Shown here in pieces: positions 16,131 through 23,802 of a stretch of 64,000 bases of DNA. Position 1 is the first letter of the stretch. Every line of letters begins with the position of its first letter. This DNA comes from Paenibacillus terricola. GTDB taxonomy: Bacteria > Bacillota > Bacilli > Paenibacillales > Paenibacillaceae. The stretch covers positions 806,001-870,000 of the forward strand of contig NZ_JACXZA010000003.1 in the NCBI RefSeq assembly GCF_014779765.1, read 5' to 3'. Made by a program: the position numbers and the translations under genes. The notes beneath the pieces were generated by a model, which worked only from the letters and a program-made list of their open reading frames with translations, was not told the DNA's origin and did no database searches.

Positions 16131-17875
16131 TCCGCATCCCCCAAGATCATGTCGTCGATCGTGTTTCCTTGCGTAACCATCGGATACACGTTCTCACCTT
16201 TACGGACGACGAATTCAACGACCGCAGGACCTGGATGACGAAGCGCTGCTTCCCATGCTTCACGAGCTTCTTCCTTGTTCGATGCACGGAAGCCTTTAAC
16301 GCCGTATGCCTCAGCAAGCTTCACGAAATCCGGGCTGCCTGCCAGGTCGATGTGGCTGTAACGGTTGTCATAAATAATTTCCTGCCATTGACGAACCATG
16401 CCCAGCACTTGGTTGTTAATAATCGCAACTTTAACCGGAATGTTGTTGATCGCGCAAATTGCAAGCTCTTGCGCACACATTTGCATGCCGCCGTCACCGT
16501 TGATGGAAACGACTACACGGTCCGGGTTCGCCATCTGAGCGCCGATTGCCGATGGGAATCCGAAGCCCATCGTACCAAGGCCACCCGATGTTACGAACGA
16601 GCGCGGCTTATTGAATTTATAATATTGAGCTGCCCACATCTGGTGCTGACCAACGTCCGTCGTTACGATTGCATCGCCGTTCGTCGTCTCGTGCAGCATT
16701 TCGATAACCCATTGCGGCTTAAGCTCTGTATTCGAATCCACATACGTCAGCGGGAATTCAGCTTTGAGCGCTGTGAGTTGCTCACGCCATGCAGCAGCCT
16801 TAGCAGCTGGCTTCGCTTCTGCGTTCGCAACTTCCAACACCGTCTTAACGTCGCCAACGATTGGAATGTCTGTCGGCACGTTCTTGCCGATCTCAGCGGG
16901 ATCGATATCGATGTGAACGATCTTTGCATTCGGAGCAAAACCGTCAAGCTTCATCGTTACGCGGTCGTCGAAACGTGCGCCGATGTTGATCAGCAGGTCC
17001 GAACCCTGGATCGCTTTGTTCGAAGTATAAGCACCGTGCATACCCGGCATACCAACCCACAGGTCGTTGCCGCTAGGGAAACCACCCAGACCAAGCAGAG
17101 TCGTTACGACAGGAATACCTGTCTTCGTCGCGAACTCGAGCAGCTCTTCATGTGCACCGGAGTATACAACGCCGCCGCCTGCGAGAATGACCGGACGCTC
17201 CGCCTCTTCGATCGCTTTGAGCATTTTGTCCACTTGCTGCTTCTTCGGCGCTACCGTCGGGTTGTAACCGCGCATGCTGACTTCGCCAGTTGCTGGCTTG
17301 AACAGCGTCTTCGCTGCGGATACGTCCTTCGGAATGTCGATCAGAACTGGACCTTTACGGCCTGTGTTCGCAATGTGGAATGCCTCATGGATGATGCGCG
17401 GCAGATCATCAACGTTGCGAACCAGGTAGCTATGCTTCGTGATTGGCATCGTGATGCCTACGATATCAGCTTCTTGGAATGCATCCGTACCGATTGCCGA
17501 TTGAACAACGTTACCCGTAATAACTACGAGTGGAACTGAATCCATGTACGCCGTTGCGATACCTGTAACAAGGTTCGTTGCCCCTGGACCCGACGTTGCG
17601 ATACATACGCCTACGTTGCCGCTTGCACGAGCATATCCGTCCGCTGCGTGAATGGCGCCTTGTTCGTGGCGAGTCAGGATGTGATGGAAATCATCAAATC
17701 CGTGCATCGCATCGTAAATATATAAGACGGCGCCGCCTGGGTAGCCGAATACACACTCGACACCTTCAAGCACCAGACTACGAAGCAGTATTTCGGAACC
17801 GGTAATGACCTCCGGTTTGCTCATTTTCTCGATCAGTTCTTGTTTCGAACGCAGTGTTGCGCCTTGCGTCGCCAT
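16127..17875 (-). CDS. ilvB: Acetolactate synthase large (catalytic) subunit
   Basis: 582 residues, ThDP- and FAD-dependent enzyme that condenses pyruvate with pyruvate or 2-oxobutyrate. The catalytic Glu is in the first domain (T-R-H-E-Q-G-A-I-H-A-A-D-G-Y-A-R), F-G-Y-P-G-G-A-V gives the entry loop, and the ThDP/Mg motif is N-G-D-G-G-M-Q-M-C-A-Q-E near residue 455 with N-N-Q-V-L-G-M-V-R-Q-W downstream. It is the first gene of the operon, preceded by a T-box leader, so expression should respond to uncharged branched-chain tRNA. Confidence 0.97.
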   Translation of the reverse strand: MATQGATLRSKQELIEKMSKPEVITGSEILLRSLVLEGVECVFGYPGGAVLYIYDAMHGFDDFHHILTRHEQGAIHAADGYARASGNVGVCIATSGPGATNLVTGIATAYMDSVPLVVITGNVVQSAIGTDAFQEADIVGITMPITKHSYLVRNVDDLPRIIHEAFHIANTGRKGPVLIDIPKDVSAAKTLFKPATGEVSMRGYNPTVAPKKQQVDKMLKAIEEAERPVILAGGGVVYSGAHEELLEFATKTGIPVVTTLLGLGGFPSGNDLWVGMPGMHGAYTSNKAIQGSDLLINIGARFDDRVTMKLDGFAPNAKIVHIDIDPAEIGKNVPTDIPIVGDVKTVLEVANAEAKPAAKAAAWREQLTALKAEFPLTYVDSNTELKPQWVIEMLHETTNGDAIVTTDVGQHQMWAAQYYKFNKPRSFVTSGGLGTMGFGFPSAIGAQMANPDRVVVSINGDGGMQMCAQELAICAINNIPVKVAIINNQVLGMVRQWQEIIYDNRYSHIDLAGSPDFVKLAEAYGVKGFRASNKEEAREAWEAALRHPGPAVVEFVVRKGENVYPMVTQGNTIDDMILGDAE

Positions 17876-17909
17876 CCTTCATCTCTCCTTTCATTAAACC
17901 AAACAACAA

Positions 17910-18242
17910 AAAAGCCTTCCGTCTCCGTCTGCTCATTGTGAGCAACGGGACGAAAGGCATTATCTTCCGTGGTACCACCCAATTTTATTACGCATTTCGC
18001 AATGCATAACCTCGGCAGGTAAAAACGGCGTGCACGCCAAACGTTCTTACCTTCAGCACAGTAACGTGTGCCACGCGATTCCCCCTAATACGCGAATGTC
18101 AATTCGCTTTTCAAGGGAATGGCTCCGAGGTGAGCTCGTCGAAAAGGGGTTTTGGCGATGGTTGCAGCAAGTTCCATCCGCTCTCTGAGCAAAAGAGCCC
18201 TTAACACTTCGTCCTCATCATTGCCGATTACGTATTAGCTTA
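17910..18242 (-). promoter_or_regulatory. T-box riboswitch leader of ilvBNC
   Basis: The minus strand carries the T-box signature GGGTGGTACCACGG (17967-17980), followed by the terminator stem GCCTTTCGTC ... GACGGAAGGC (17914-17958) and a T6 run. The upstream 250 nt fold as the Stem I region, beginning with the AGAGAGC element near 18190. A candidate specifier is CTC (18134-18132, preceded by GAG and followed by A), which would make it a leucine sensor like the B. subtilis ilv-leu leader. That codon choice is inference. Confidence 0.92.
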
Positions 18243-18248
18243 GAACCT

Positions 18249-18277
18249 ATTATATGCTTGCGGTTACGGTTCGTCAA
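18249..18277 (-). promoter_or_regulatory. SigA promoter of the ilv T-box operon
   Basis: Minus strand TTGACG (18272-18277), 17-base spacer, TATAAT (18249-18254), immediately before the T-box leader. Near-consensus. Confidence 0.85.
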
Positions 18278-18370
18278 GCCTCGGATTCCCGCTAACAAAA
18301 TCTTATGTACCGGATGCGCCGCGGGCGTTCGCACCGCATACATTACCTTAGACACCGTTAAGGAGGCGAC

Positions 18371-18877
18371 ATGGCCGTGAGCGTGACCATTCGTCCAAGA
18401 TCTCCACGTCAGGATGACACAGCAATTCTCCAGCTTATTCGCAACGAGATCATTCCATATTCTTTCCTATACTCGCTTCAAGATGCCCCTTCGCAAGATG
18501 AGCTGCGCAGCAGGCTTAATTTGGGGGCGACTTATTCTGCGGTATTTCCTTCCACAAGTCAGCCCTATGGCTTCGTGCATGCGGTAGCCCAAGGCCATAT
18601 CTTATATGTTGACCTGCTTGCTGTATTTCCATCCTGTCGGCAGCGCGGCGCAGGAAGACGGCTCATGGATGAAGCGGAGTCCTACGGCATAATATCAGGT
18701 TGCCAGGAGGCACTCCTGTTCGTCGATGAGGGCAATGACGCGGCGCGGCGCTTCTACGAGAAGCTTGGCTACCGCGTCACCGGATTCTCAGACCGTGTGC
18801 GCTGTTATGAAATGCGTAAGACGCTCCGTGGGTTGGGCGGGTTTAGCAACAGCAGACGCACGAGAAGACGCGGTTAA
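18371..18877 (+). CDS. GNAT family N-acetyltransferase
   Basis: 168 residues. The acetyl-CoA motif A region reads L-Y-V-D-L-L-A-V-F-P-S-C-R-Q-R-G-A-G-R-R-L-M-D-E-A (Q-R-G-x-G-R near residue 95), followed by the motif B region D-E-G-N-D-A-A-R-R-F-Y-E-K-L-G-Y. The last 25 residues are basic and low-complexity (R-R-T-R-R-R-G), probably dispensable. The ATG has AAGGAGG five bases upstream. It is divergent from the ilv promoter; the acceptor substrate is unknown. Confidence 0.88.
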   Translation: MAVSVTIRPRSPRQDDTAILQLIRNEIIPYSFLYSLQDAPSQDELRSRLNLGATYSAVFPSTSQPYGFVHAVAQGHILYVDLLAVFPSCRQRGAGRRLMDEAESYGIISGCQEALLFVDEGNDAARRFYEKLGYRVTGFSDRVRCYEMRKTLRGLGGFSNSRRTRRRG

Positions 18878-18906
18878 TCATACCCGCCGCTCTTCTGTCC
18901 ATATGG

Positions 18907-19341
18907 CTAGCCGCCGCCGTATGGACCATATTGTCCGCCGCCGTAAGGGGCGCCACCATAAGGGGCGCCACCATAAGGAGCACCACCGTAAGGAGCACCA
19001 CCGTAAGGAACGCCACCGCCATAGCCTTGGCCACCACCGTAGCCACCATAACCAGGACCACCGCCGCCGTAGCCGCCGCCATACTGTGGGCTGCATTTTC
19101 CGCCGCCGCATCCCCAGCCGCCGCCAGCAAACAAGCCTATCGCCAGCAGATCAAACAATATGAGCGGCAAAATCGCTCGCGTCTGAACGCCGCCATTATT
19201 GTTGCCGACCGTCTCTACATAAAGTTTATGATCATCAACACGCATAAGCCTGCCAACGACAACCGTCCCGTCACGCTTCGTTGCGTAAATCGTTTTGCCA
19301 ATCAATTGCTTCGCTTCATACTCGGAAACATTGCGTTTCAT
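18907..19341 (-). CDS. Gly/Tyr-rich repeat protein with small N-terminal domain
   Basis: 144 residues. The N-terminal 55 residues (Y-E-A-K-Q-L-I-G-K-T-I-Y-A-T-K-R-D-G-T-V-V-V-G-R-L-M-R-V-D-D-H-K-L-Y-V) form a short beta-rich module like those in small Bacillales spore or coat-associated proteins. A hydrophobic stretch I-L-P-L-I-L-F-D-L-L-A-I-G-L-F-A follows (possible membrane segment), then 75 residues of almost pure G/Y/P with C-G-G-G-K-C and four tandem P-Y-G-G-A units encoded by a 15-bp minisatellite. ATG at 19341 is chosen because AAAGGAGGG lies nine bases upstream. It is convergent with the acetyltransferase gene. The role may be structural in the spore coat or envelope (inference). Confidence 0.75.
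   Translation of the reverse strand: MKRNVSEYEAKQLIGKTIYATKRDGTVVVGRLMRVDDHKLYVETVGNNNGGVQTRAILPLILFDLLAIGLFAGGGWGCGGGKCSPQYGGGYGGGGPGYGGYGGGQGYGGGVPYGGAPYGGAPYGGAPYGGAPYGGGQYGPYGGG
18947..19015 (-). repeat. 15-bp minisatellite encoding P-Y-G-G-A/V
   Basis: Four to five tandem copies of a CCATAAGGGGCGCCA-type unit inside the Gly/Tyr-rich gene, with the first two copies identical and the others one or two substitutions apart. Confidence 0.85.
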
Positions 19342-19476
19342 CAAAGAACACCCTCCTTTCCCGTAGTCCTGTAGACTATGCGAAAGGTGTTTATTGTGCT
19401 TGTACGTTTGTACCTGAAGGCGATCTGCCCGAACAAGGGCCGTGCCCTTTGTAAACCCCATAATCACCTCCTGCCC

Positions 19477-19769
19477 CCTCGAGGGGAAGTCCCACCCCAC
19501 CCAAACCCTCAAGCAATCCCCCTCCCCTCGAGGGGAAAGTCCCACCCCACCCAAACCCTCCCCTCGTAAGGGAGGGCCCCCGGGGGCTTGCCCCCAGGAC
19601 CCCCAACAGGACTGGTCTAGGTACAGTGGAACGTGTGCCCGCTTACGTCCCTTTCGGGACACGCTCTCATGCGGAATGGTTTGGTTATGGGCTCTTGTGG
19701 TGCGTACGTGTTCGGCGTGCTTGCCTGGTCCGTGAGTATGCTCGCTTTCTTCCCTTCGGGACACGCTTT
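19477..19769. repeat. GC-rich palindromic intergenic repeat, copy C (inverted)
   Basis: Two direct copies of CCCTCGAGGGGAA followed by CACCCCACCCAAACCCTC (19477-19559), then the CCCTCCC...GGGAGGG, CCCCCGGGGGC and ACAGGACTGGTCTAG module. This is the reverse orientation of copies B and D. GCTTACGTCCC/GGGACACGC hairpins follow at 19641-19665 and 19741-19769. It occupies the 19342-19874 gap; open frames through it are repeat translations. Confidence 0.75.
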
Positions 19770-19874
19770 ACGTTTGGTGTGCTTGCTGTTCCCTATTACC
19801 TCGAATGAGGCATGGGTAATTAAAACTGATTGAATTTCGGTGAGGCTGTTTCTTCCCTAGCGGGCATCTTTATT

Positions 19875-20549
19875 TCATAACTTCAACAAAGGAATCAATT
19901 CGGTTAAAGATTGTACGGTATAATCTGGGGTGCAATGTTGTGGGGTGGGTTTGTTTTTGCGATTTATCCATGCTGCACGGATGCCGGCGTTGTGGGCGCC
20001 TATGATGTCGTTGGTGAGAGAGTCTCCGACGTGAAGAACATCTTCGGGTTTCAAATTGCTGATATGAAGTGCTTGGTGGAAAATATCCGCTCTGGGTTTA
20101 TACGCCCTTGCATCTTCACTCGTGATAATATGTTCGAATGCCAGACCGTTGTGTTGAATGGCAGCTTCGATATCATTGCGGTCAATGTTGGACACTATGA
20201 TTGGAGGAACATCGATGGCTCGCAGAAAAGCAACCGTGTCTTCGAACAACGGCGGGGCTTGCCAATGGTTGAACAATATTCGGCACAACTCCTCTGGATT
20301 ACAAGTCGATTCGAAGAATGCAATCGTCTCCTCGAGCGCCTGGAGTTCGATTTTACGCTGCGTAATAAACGCATTCCCATAGGATGGAATAAATCGGCTT
20401 GAAAACGAATCCCACCAAAATCGTCCGATCTCTCCCGTAGTGGCCTGTACAGACGATGAAGCTAAGATTCTGTTGCATATCGCCTCAATCCACACATCAT
20501 CCTCATGGACTAGCGTACCGTAGAAATCTAGAAATACAGCTTTAAACAT
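19875..20549 (-). CDS. HAD-superfamily hydrolase
   Basis: 224 residues, a cytosolic phosphatase-like protein. HAD motif I is F-L-D-F-Y-G-T-L-V (nucleophile Asp near 8; second Asp of DxD replaced by Tyr, as in many haloacid-dehalogenase-like members), motif II I-I-V-S-N-I-D, motif III Lys in A-Y-K-P-R-A-D-I-F, and motif IV H-V-G-D-S-L-T-N-D-I-I-G-A. The helical cap lies between residues 17 and 100. The D-F-Y-G-T variant means phosphatase activity is not certain. The ATG has GGGAGGGAG upstream. No neighbouring gene suggests the substrate. Confidence 0.85.
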   Translation of the reverse strand: MFKAVFLDFYGTLVHEDDVWIEAICNRILASSSVQATTGEIGRFWWDSFSSRFIPSYGNAFITQRKIELQALEETIAFFESTCNPEELCRILFNHWQAPPLFEDTVAFLRAIDVPPIIVSNIDRNDIEAAIQHNGLAFEHIITSEDARAYKPRADIFHQALHISNLKPEDVLHVGDSLTNDIIGAHNAGIRAAWINRKNKPTPQHCTPDYTVQSLTELIPLLKL

Positions 20550-20805
20550 GTTCTCCCTCCCAAATCCTTTAATTCGTTATCACAGTAATACTTTACCACA
20601 ACATAGAATGAAAGCGTAATAAGCAATACAAATCAAACTAAATCCACTTTGGGCCAGTGATCATATCCACTCCCCCTTAAGCCCCTCCTTCGCAGGATGC
20701 ATGTCCATATCGATACAGTCCAATTAGAATAGACAAGAAGTGCATAGGCATAAGCACCACCACTCCAATTCCACTTGCGCTATCTCAATCCGTAAAGGAG
20801 GAAAT

Positions 20806-21828
20806 ATTATAATCTCCGCTTCCCATGGCATTGCGCTACCTGTCCAACAGCCGCCTATTGCCTCTTGGGCAAATCACGCCCATCTTATGTCGATCATTCT
20901 CAAGCATCCTGCGAGCCTGGAATGGATCTACTCCCATTACATTCAACTTGAGCTTCTTCAAGGCTTATCCGGATTAGATTCCGTCATCAACTACACCTTT
21001 CCCGACGCCCCTGAAGCGGTCTGTCCATGGCTTGATGTTCAACACATTCCAAGAGCAGCTATCGATGGCAATATCGTACGTTGGCTGCAAGAACGCCTCA
21101 CGGAAGGTCACTACGTCTATTTATTTCTTAACACATTTCACCTTCCCAGCTATCACACCTACAGCGAACGTCATTCTGCGCACGATCCGCTTATTGTCGG
21201 ATATGATAACAAAGCCCGCACATTTGCTATCCGCGACTTTCATACCAGCACACAAGGCCTCGTCAAATACGAAACGTTTGATGTTGACTTCACTTCATTA
21301 GAGCTGTCTTATCACGATATATCCCCAGACATGGATCGTCTTGAGGGTGTCCAGCTTCTTCGTTTAGATTCCACTTGCACATTTCGACTCGATACAAAGT
21401 TACTTACCCATTCCATAAGCGACTATCTGGATGCCAAATGCTCTTATCCCAAAAATCACAACTGGCTCACTACGCCCGTGCTAGCATATGGCTCCCAGTT
21501 GTACACGTACATCGCCGAACATCTCCGCAGCGTAGCTGCTGAATCCGTTGAAGCGGACTTCCGCTTTATTCATGTGCTTCACGACCATAAGCTCCTTATG
21601 TCGAAAAGACTCTCCTTCATGGCCGACAGACGCCTCATCCCTGAATCTCTCGCCAACAGCTACAACGAAGTACTCACAACCAGCCAACTTCTCAGAAGCA
21701 CCACACTCAAATACTACCTCACCCAAGACCTTAGACATCTCCAACGAAGCGAACAACTCCTCCACGATCTGCAAAATAAAGAACAACACGCACTTCTCTC
21801 CATCCTCGATGCTCTACAAACAACTTAG
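20806..21828 (+). CDS. Orphan protein resembling the BtrH-N/NRPS-cluster-associated family
   Basis: About 340 residues. It resembles a family often found beside nonribosomal peptide or lantibiotic genes in Bacillales: an early H-A-H-L-M-S-I-I segment, W-I-Y-S-H-Y-I-Q-L, C-P-W-L-D-V-Q, G-H-Y-V-Y-L-F-L-N-T-F and S-A-H-D-P-L-I-V-G-Y-D, with a helical C-terminal 140 residues. The fold may be papain-like (BtrH N-domain), but I see no obvious catalytic Cys-His pair. Start: a perfect AAAGGAGG (20794-20801) is followed by in-frame ATT (20806), ATA (20809) and ATC, with no ATG/GTG/TTG. The upstream in-frame GTG (20740) has no good ribosome binding site, and the next ATG (20888) would lose conserved sequence. 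A non-canonical ATT or ATA start is therefore likely. No synthetase gene is near. Function unknown. Confidence 0.65.
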   Translation: MIISASHGIALPVQQPPIASWANHAHLMSIILKHPASLEWIYSHYIQLELLQGLSGLDSVINYTFPDAPEAVCPWLDVQHIPRAAIDGNIVRWLQERLTEGHYVYLFLNTFHLPSYHTYSERHSAHDPLIVGYDNKARTFAIRDFHTSTQGLVKYETFDVDFTSLELSYHDISPDMDRLEGVQLLRLDSTCTFRLDTKLLTHSISDYLDAKCSYPKNHNWLTTPVLAYGSQLYTYIAEHLRSVAAESVEADFRFIHVLHDHKLLMSKRLSFMADRRLIPESLANSYNEVLTTSQLLRSTTLKYYLTQDLRHLQRSEQLLHDLQNKEQHALLSILDALQTT

Positions 21829-21839
21829 CTCTAAACCAA

Positions 21840-21873
21840 ATATGGCCTCGTCCCATAAAGGGACAAGGCCTCC
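21840..21873 (+). terminator. Weak hairpin after the orphan gene
   Basis: GGCCTCGTCCC pairs with GGGACAAGGCC around a short loop just after the stop, but without a T run. It may end transcription together with the repeats that follow. Confidence 0.4.
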
Positions 21874-21924
21874 ACTCCACACAAAACCCAAACTCGCCTT
21901 TCCGCATCGCACACCCTCCAACGT

Positions 21925-22262
21925 AAAGCGTGTCCCGCAGGGACGTAAGCGAGTACCCGCACGCATGATGCACACATTCGAACAAGTGGGCAGACGCTCA
22001 ACCGTACCTAATCACATCCCACGCAAAGCGTGTCCCGCAGGGACGTAAGCGAGCACACGCTCCATCGTATCTAGACCAGTCCTGCTGGGGGTCCCGGGGG
22101 CTGGCCCCCGGGGGCCCTCCCTTGAAAGGAAGGGTTTGGGTGGGTTGACAATATCCCTTTTAAGGGTATGGGGGTTCATCCGAGGGTTTGGGTGGGTTGA
22201 CAATATCCCTTAGAGGTTAGGTTTGAATCATTTGCGGTATCCCCCTTGAGGGGGCAGGGGGG
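21925..22262. repeat. GC-rich palindromic intergenic repeat, copy D
   Basis: Two identical AAAGCGTGTCCCGCAGGGAC + GTAAGCGAG modules (21925-21953, 22025-22053), the CTAGACCAGTCCTGC block (22071-22145), then a direct repeat of GGGTTTGGGTGGGTTGAC (22132 and 22184) and a CCCCCTTGAGGGGGC hairpin near 22242. It fills the 21829-22299 gap before the rplT terminator. Confidence 0.75.
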
Positions 22263-22299
22263 TGAAAACCCGGGATCTCTAAGGGCAAGGCCCTTAGAA

Positions 22300-22336
22300 A
22301 CAAAAAGAGCCTCGCTCCACAAGTGGAACAAGGCTC
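22300..22336 (-). terminator. Terminator of infC-rpmI-rplT
   Basis: GAGCCTTGTTCCAC / GTGGAGCGAGGCTC stem followed by TTTTTG on the minus strand, 16 bases after the rplT stop. Confidence 0.88.
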
Positions 22337-22351
22337 GTACATCGCGTAAAA

Positions 22352-22711
22352 CTACGCGTTGATTTTTTGTTTAGCTACGCCTGCGAGCGAGTTGAACGCG
22401 TTGATGTCGTTGACAGCGAGGTCAGCGAGGATCTTACGGTTCACTTCGATGCCAGCCAGCTTCAGGCCGTACATGAATTTGTTGTACGACAGACCGTTTT
22501 GACGTGCTGCTGCGTTGATACGAACGATCCACAGTTTGCGGAATTCGCGTTTAACTTGACGGCGGTCGCGGTATGCATACAGCAACGATTTCATTACTTG
22601 CTCTTTAGCTGTTTTAAACAGGCGATGTTTCGAACCGAAGTAACCTTTCGCCAGCTTCAAAATCCGTTTACGACGACGAGCGCGGACGAATCCGCCTTTA
22701 ACTCTTGCCAT
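22352..22711 (-). CDS. rplT: 50S ribosomal protein L20
   Basis: 119 residues, full length; begins [24 protein letters not shown], the basic N-terminal extension that threads into 23S rRNA, with the globular RNA-binding domain after residue 60. In Firmicutes L20 also represses its own operon by binding the infC leader. AGGAGG lies upstream of the ATG. Last gene of the infC operon. Confidence 0.98.
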   Translation of the reverse strand: MARVKGGFVRARRRKRILKLAKGYFGSKHRLFKTAKEQVMKSLLYAYRDRRQVKREFRKLWIVRINAAARQNGLSYNKFMYGLKLAGIEVNRKILADLAVNDINAFNSLAGVAKQKINA

Positions 22712-22774
22712 GAGTGAAGACCTCCTGTAGGTTGTTTTAGTTTATAGTGCATCGCGAGTGCTCGCGATAATAGA

Positions 22775-22975
22775 CTATTTCAGGTTAGCCAAACCTTGTT
22801 GAATACGACGAACGTCGCCAGCTGCCATGAGCGGTTGACCAGCGAGAACGCGTTTTTGACGACCGGATTTGTGCGAAAGCAGGTGGTTTCTGTACGCTTT
22901 GTAGCGTTTCACTTTGCCCGTACCAGTAATTTTGAAGCGGTCTTTCAGACTGCTGTGCGTTTTCATCTTAGGCAT
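22775..22975 (-). CDS. rpmI: 50S ribosomal protein L35
   Basis: 66 residues, full length; M-P-K-M-K-T-H-S-S-L-K-D-R-F-K-I-T-G-T-G-K-V-K-R is characteristic. AAGGAGG precedes the ATG. Lies between infC and rplT, as in nearly all bacteria. Confidence 0.98.
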   Translation of the reverse strand: MPKMKTHSSLKDRFKITGTGKVKRYKAYRNHLLSHKSGRQKRVLAGQPLMAAGDVRRIQQGLANLK

Positions 22976-23000
22976 TCGAGTGTTCCTCCTTGAATTTATG

Positions 23001-23522
23001 TTAACTTGTAGTTTTTGGCGCCAAAATCATGATCATACTGCGGCCTTCCAATTTAGGGAAACGCTCAACGCTGCATAATTCGGCGACTGTAACTTCTTTC
23101 GCAAGGCGGTCAAGGATGCGCTGTCCGATTGCTGCGTGCGCAATTTCGCGACCGCGGTAACGAACGGAGCATTTGACTTTGTCGCCTTCCTTCAGAAACT
23201 TCACAACATTGCGCAGTTTCGTCTGGTAGTCGTTTTCTTCAATGTTCGAGCGGAACCATACTTCCTTCAGATCAACGATCTTCTGGTTTTTACGGGCTTC
23301 CTTCTCTTTCTTCTGCTGCTCATACCGGAACTTGCCGTAATCCATGATCCGACAAACTGGCGGTTTCGCCTGCGGTGCGACATTGACAAGATCCATGCTT
23401 GCATCGACTGCCAGTTGAAGAGCTTCGCGAATCGACATAACGCCGAGTTGCTCTCCCTCTGCTCCAACTACGCGAACCTCGCGAGCTCGGATTTCGTCAT
23501 TGATCTGATGTTCTCTGCTAAT
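23001..23522 (-). CDS. infC: Translation initiation factor IF-3 with ATT start codon
   Basis: 173 residues. IF-3 binds the 30S subunit, discriminates against wrong start codons and keeps subunits apart. The N-domain (I-N-D-E-I-R-A-R-E-V-R-V-V) is followed by the linker (Y-E-Q-Q-K-K-E-K-E-A-R-K-N-Q) and the C-domain with K-V-K-C-S-V-R-Y-R-G-R-E-I-A-H. The reading frame is open further upstream, but the homologous start falls at ATT (23522-23520), with GGAGG nine bases upstream. This is the rare start codon through which IF-3 autoregulates. An L20-type leader with an attenuator lies just upstream. Confidence 0.96.
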   Translation of the reverse strand: MSREHQINDEIRAREVRVVGAEGEQLGVMSIREALQLAVDASMDLVNVAPQAKPPVCRIMDYGKFRYEQQKKEKEARKNQKIVDLKEVWFRSNIEENDYQTKLRNVVKFLKEGDKVKCSVRYRGREIAHAAIGQRILDRLAKEVTVAELCSVERFPKLEGRSMIMILAPKTTS

Positions 23523-23554
23523 AACGTGCCACCTCCAAATATTAGTTTCCACGC

Positions 23555-23586
23555 AATAAAAATGCGGGCCCATCAGGACCCGCATG
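23555..23586 (-). terminator. Attenuator in the infC leader
   Basis: ATGCGGGTCC / GGGCCCGCAT stem with TTTTTATT following on the minus strand, 33-65 bases before the infC start. It is placed where the L20-responsive terminator sits in the infC leader. Confidence 0.85.
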
Positions 23587-23724
23587 CCATAACCATTCGT
23601 AAATGCATCTTCGTCATCATCGACGGGTGCAATGTTATCGATCGGTCGCATATAACCAGCCGGTGTCTAGCCGTTAGGTGAGAAGCGGGTGCCTCTTCTT
23701 ATTGCGATAAGTTTTAAATGTTAC
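23587..23724 (-). ncRNA. L20-type autoregulatory leader of infC-rpmI-rplT
   Basis: About 140 transcribed bases between the promoter and the attenuator, matching the layout of the L20 leader in which ribosomal protein L20 stabilises the terminator. The identity comes from position and the attenuator; I did not verify the L20-binding fold. Confidence 0.7.
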
Positions 23725-23730
23725 CGACTT

Positions 23731-23760
23731 ACTATATCACAGCGGGACAGCTGTAGTCAA
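23731..23760 (-). promoter_or_regulatory. SigA promoter of the infC operon
   Basis: Minus strand TTGACT (23755-23760), 18-base spacer, TATAGT (23731-23736), upstream of the L20 leader. Confidence 0.8.
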
Positions 23761-23802
23761 CAACGTTCTGACCGACAAATCCCCCAGCTTAAGACAATCT
23801 TA

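Noticed and set aside
16109-17539. 476-codon frame on the plus strand
   Set aside because: Antisense of ilvB. Composition and lack of start signals show it is a shadow; the same holds for the long frame at 14338-15414 over ilvC and those at 37635-39029 and 8596-9819.
18947-19015. Possible CRISPR or regulatory repeat
   Set aside because: 15-bp period in frame with a coding region; it encodes P-Y-G-G-A units.
19391-19808. Several overlapping frames in the 19.4-19.8 kb spacer
   Set aside because: Translations of the palindromic repeat; frames share the repeat and none has a ribosome binding site.
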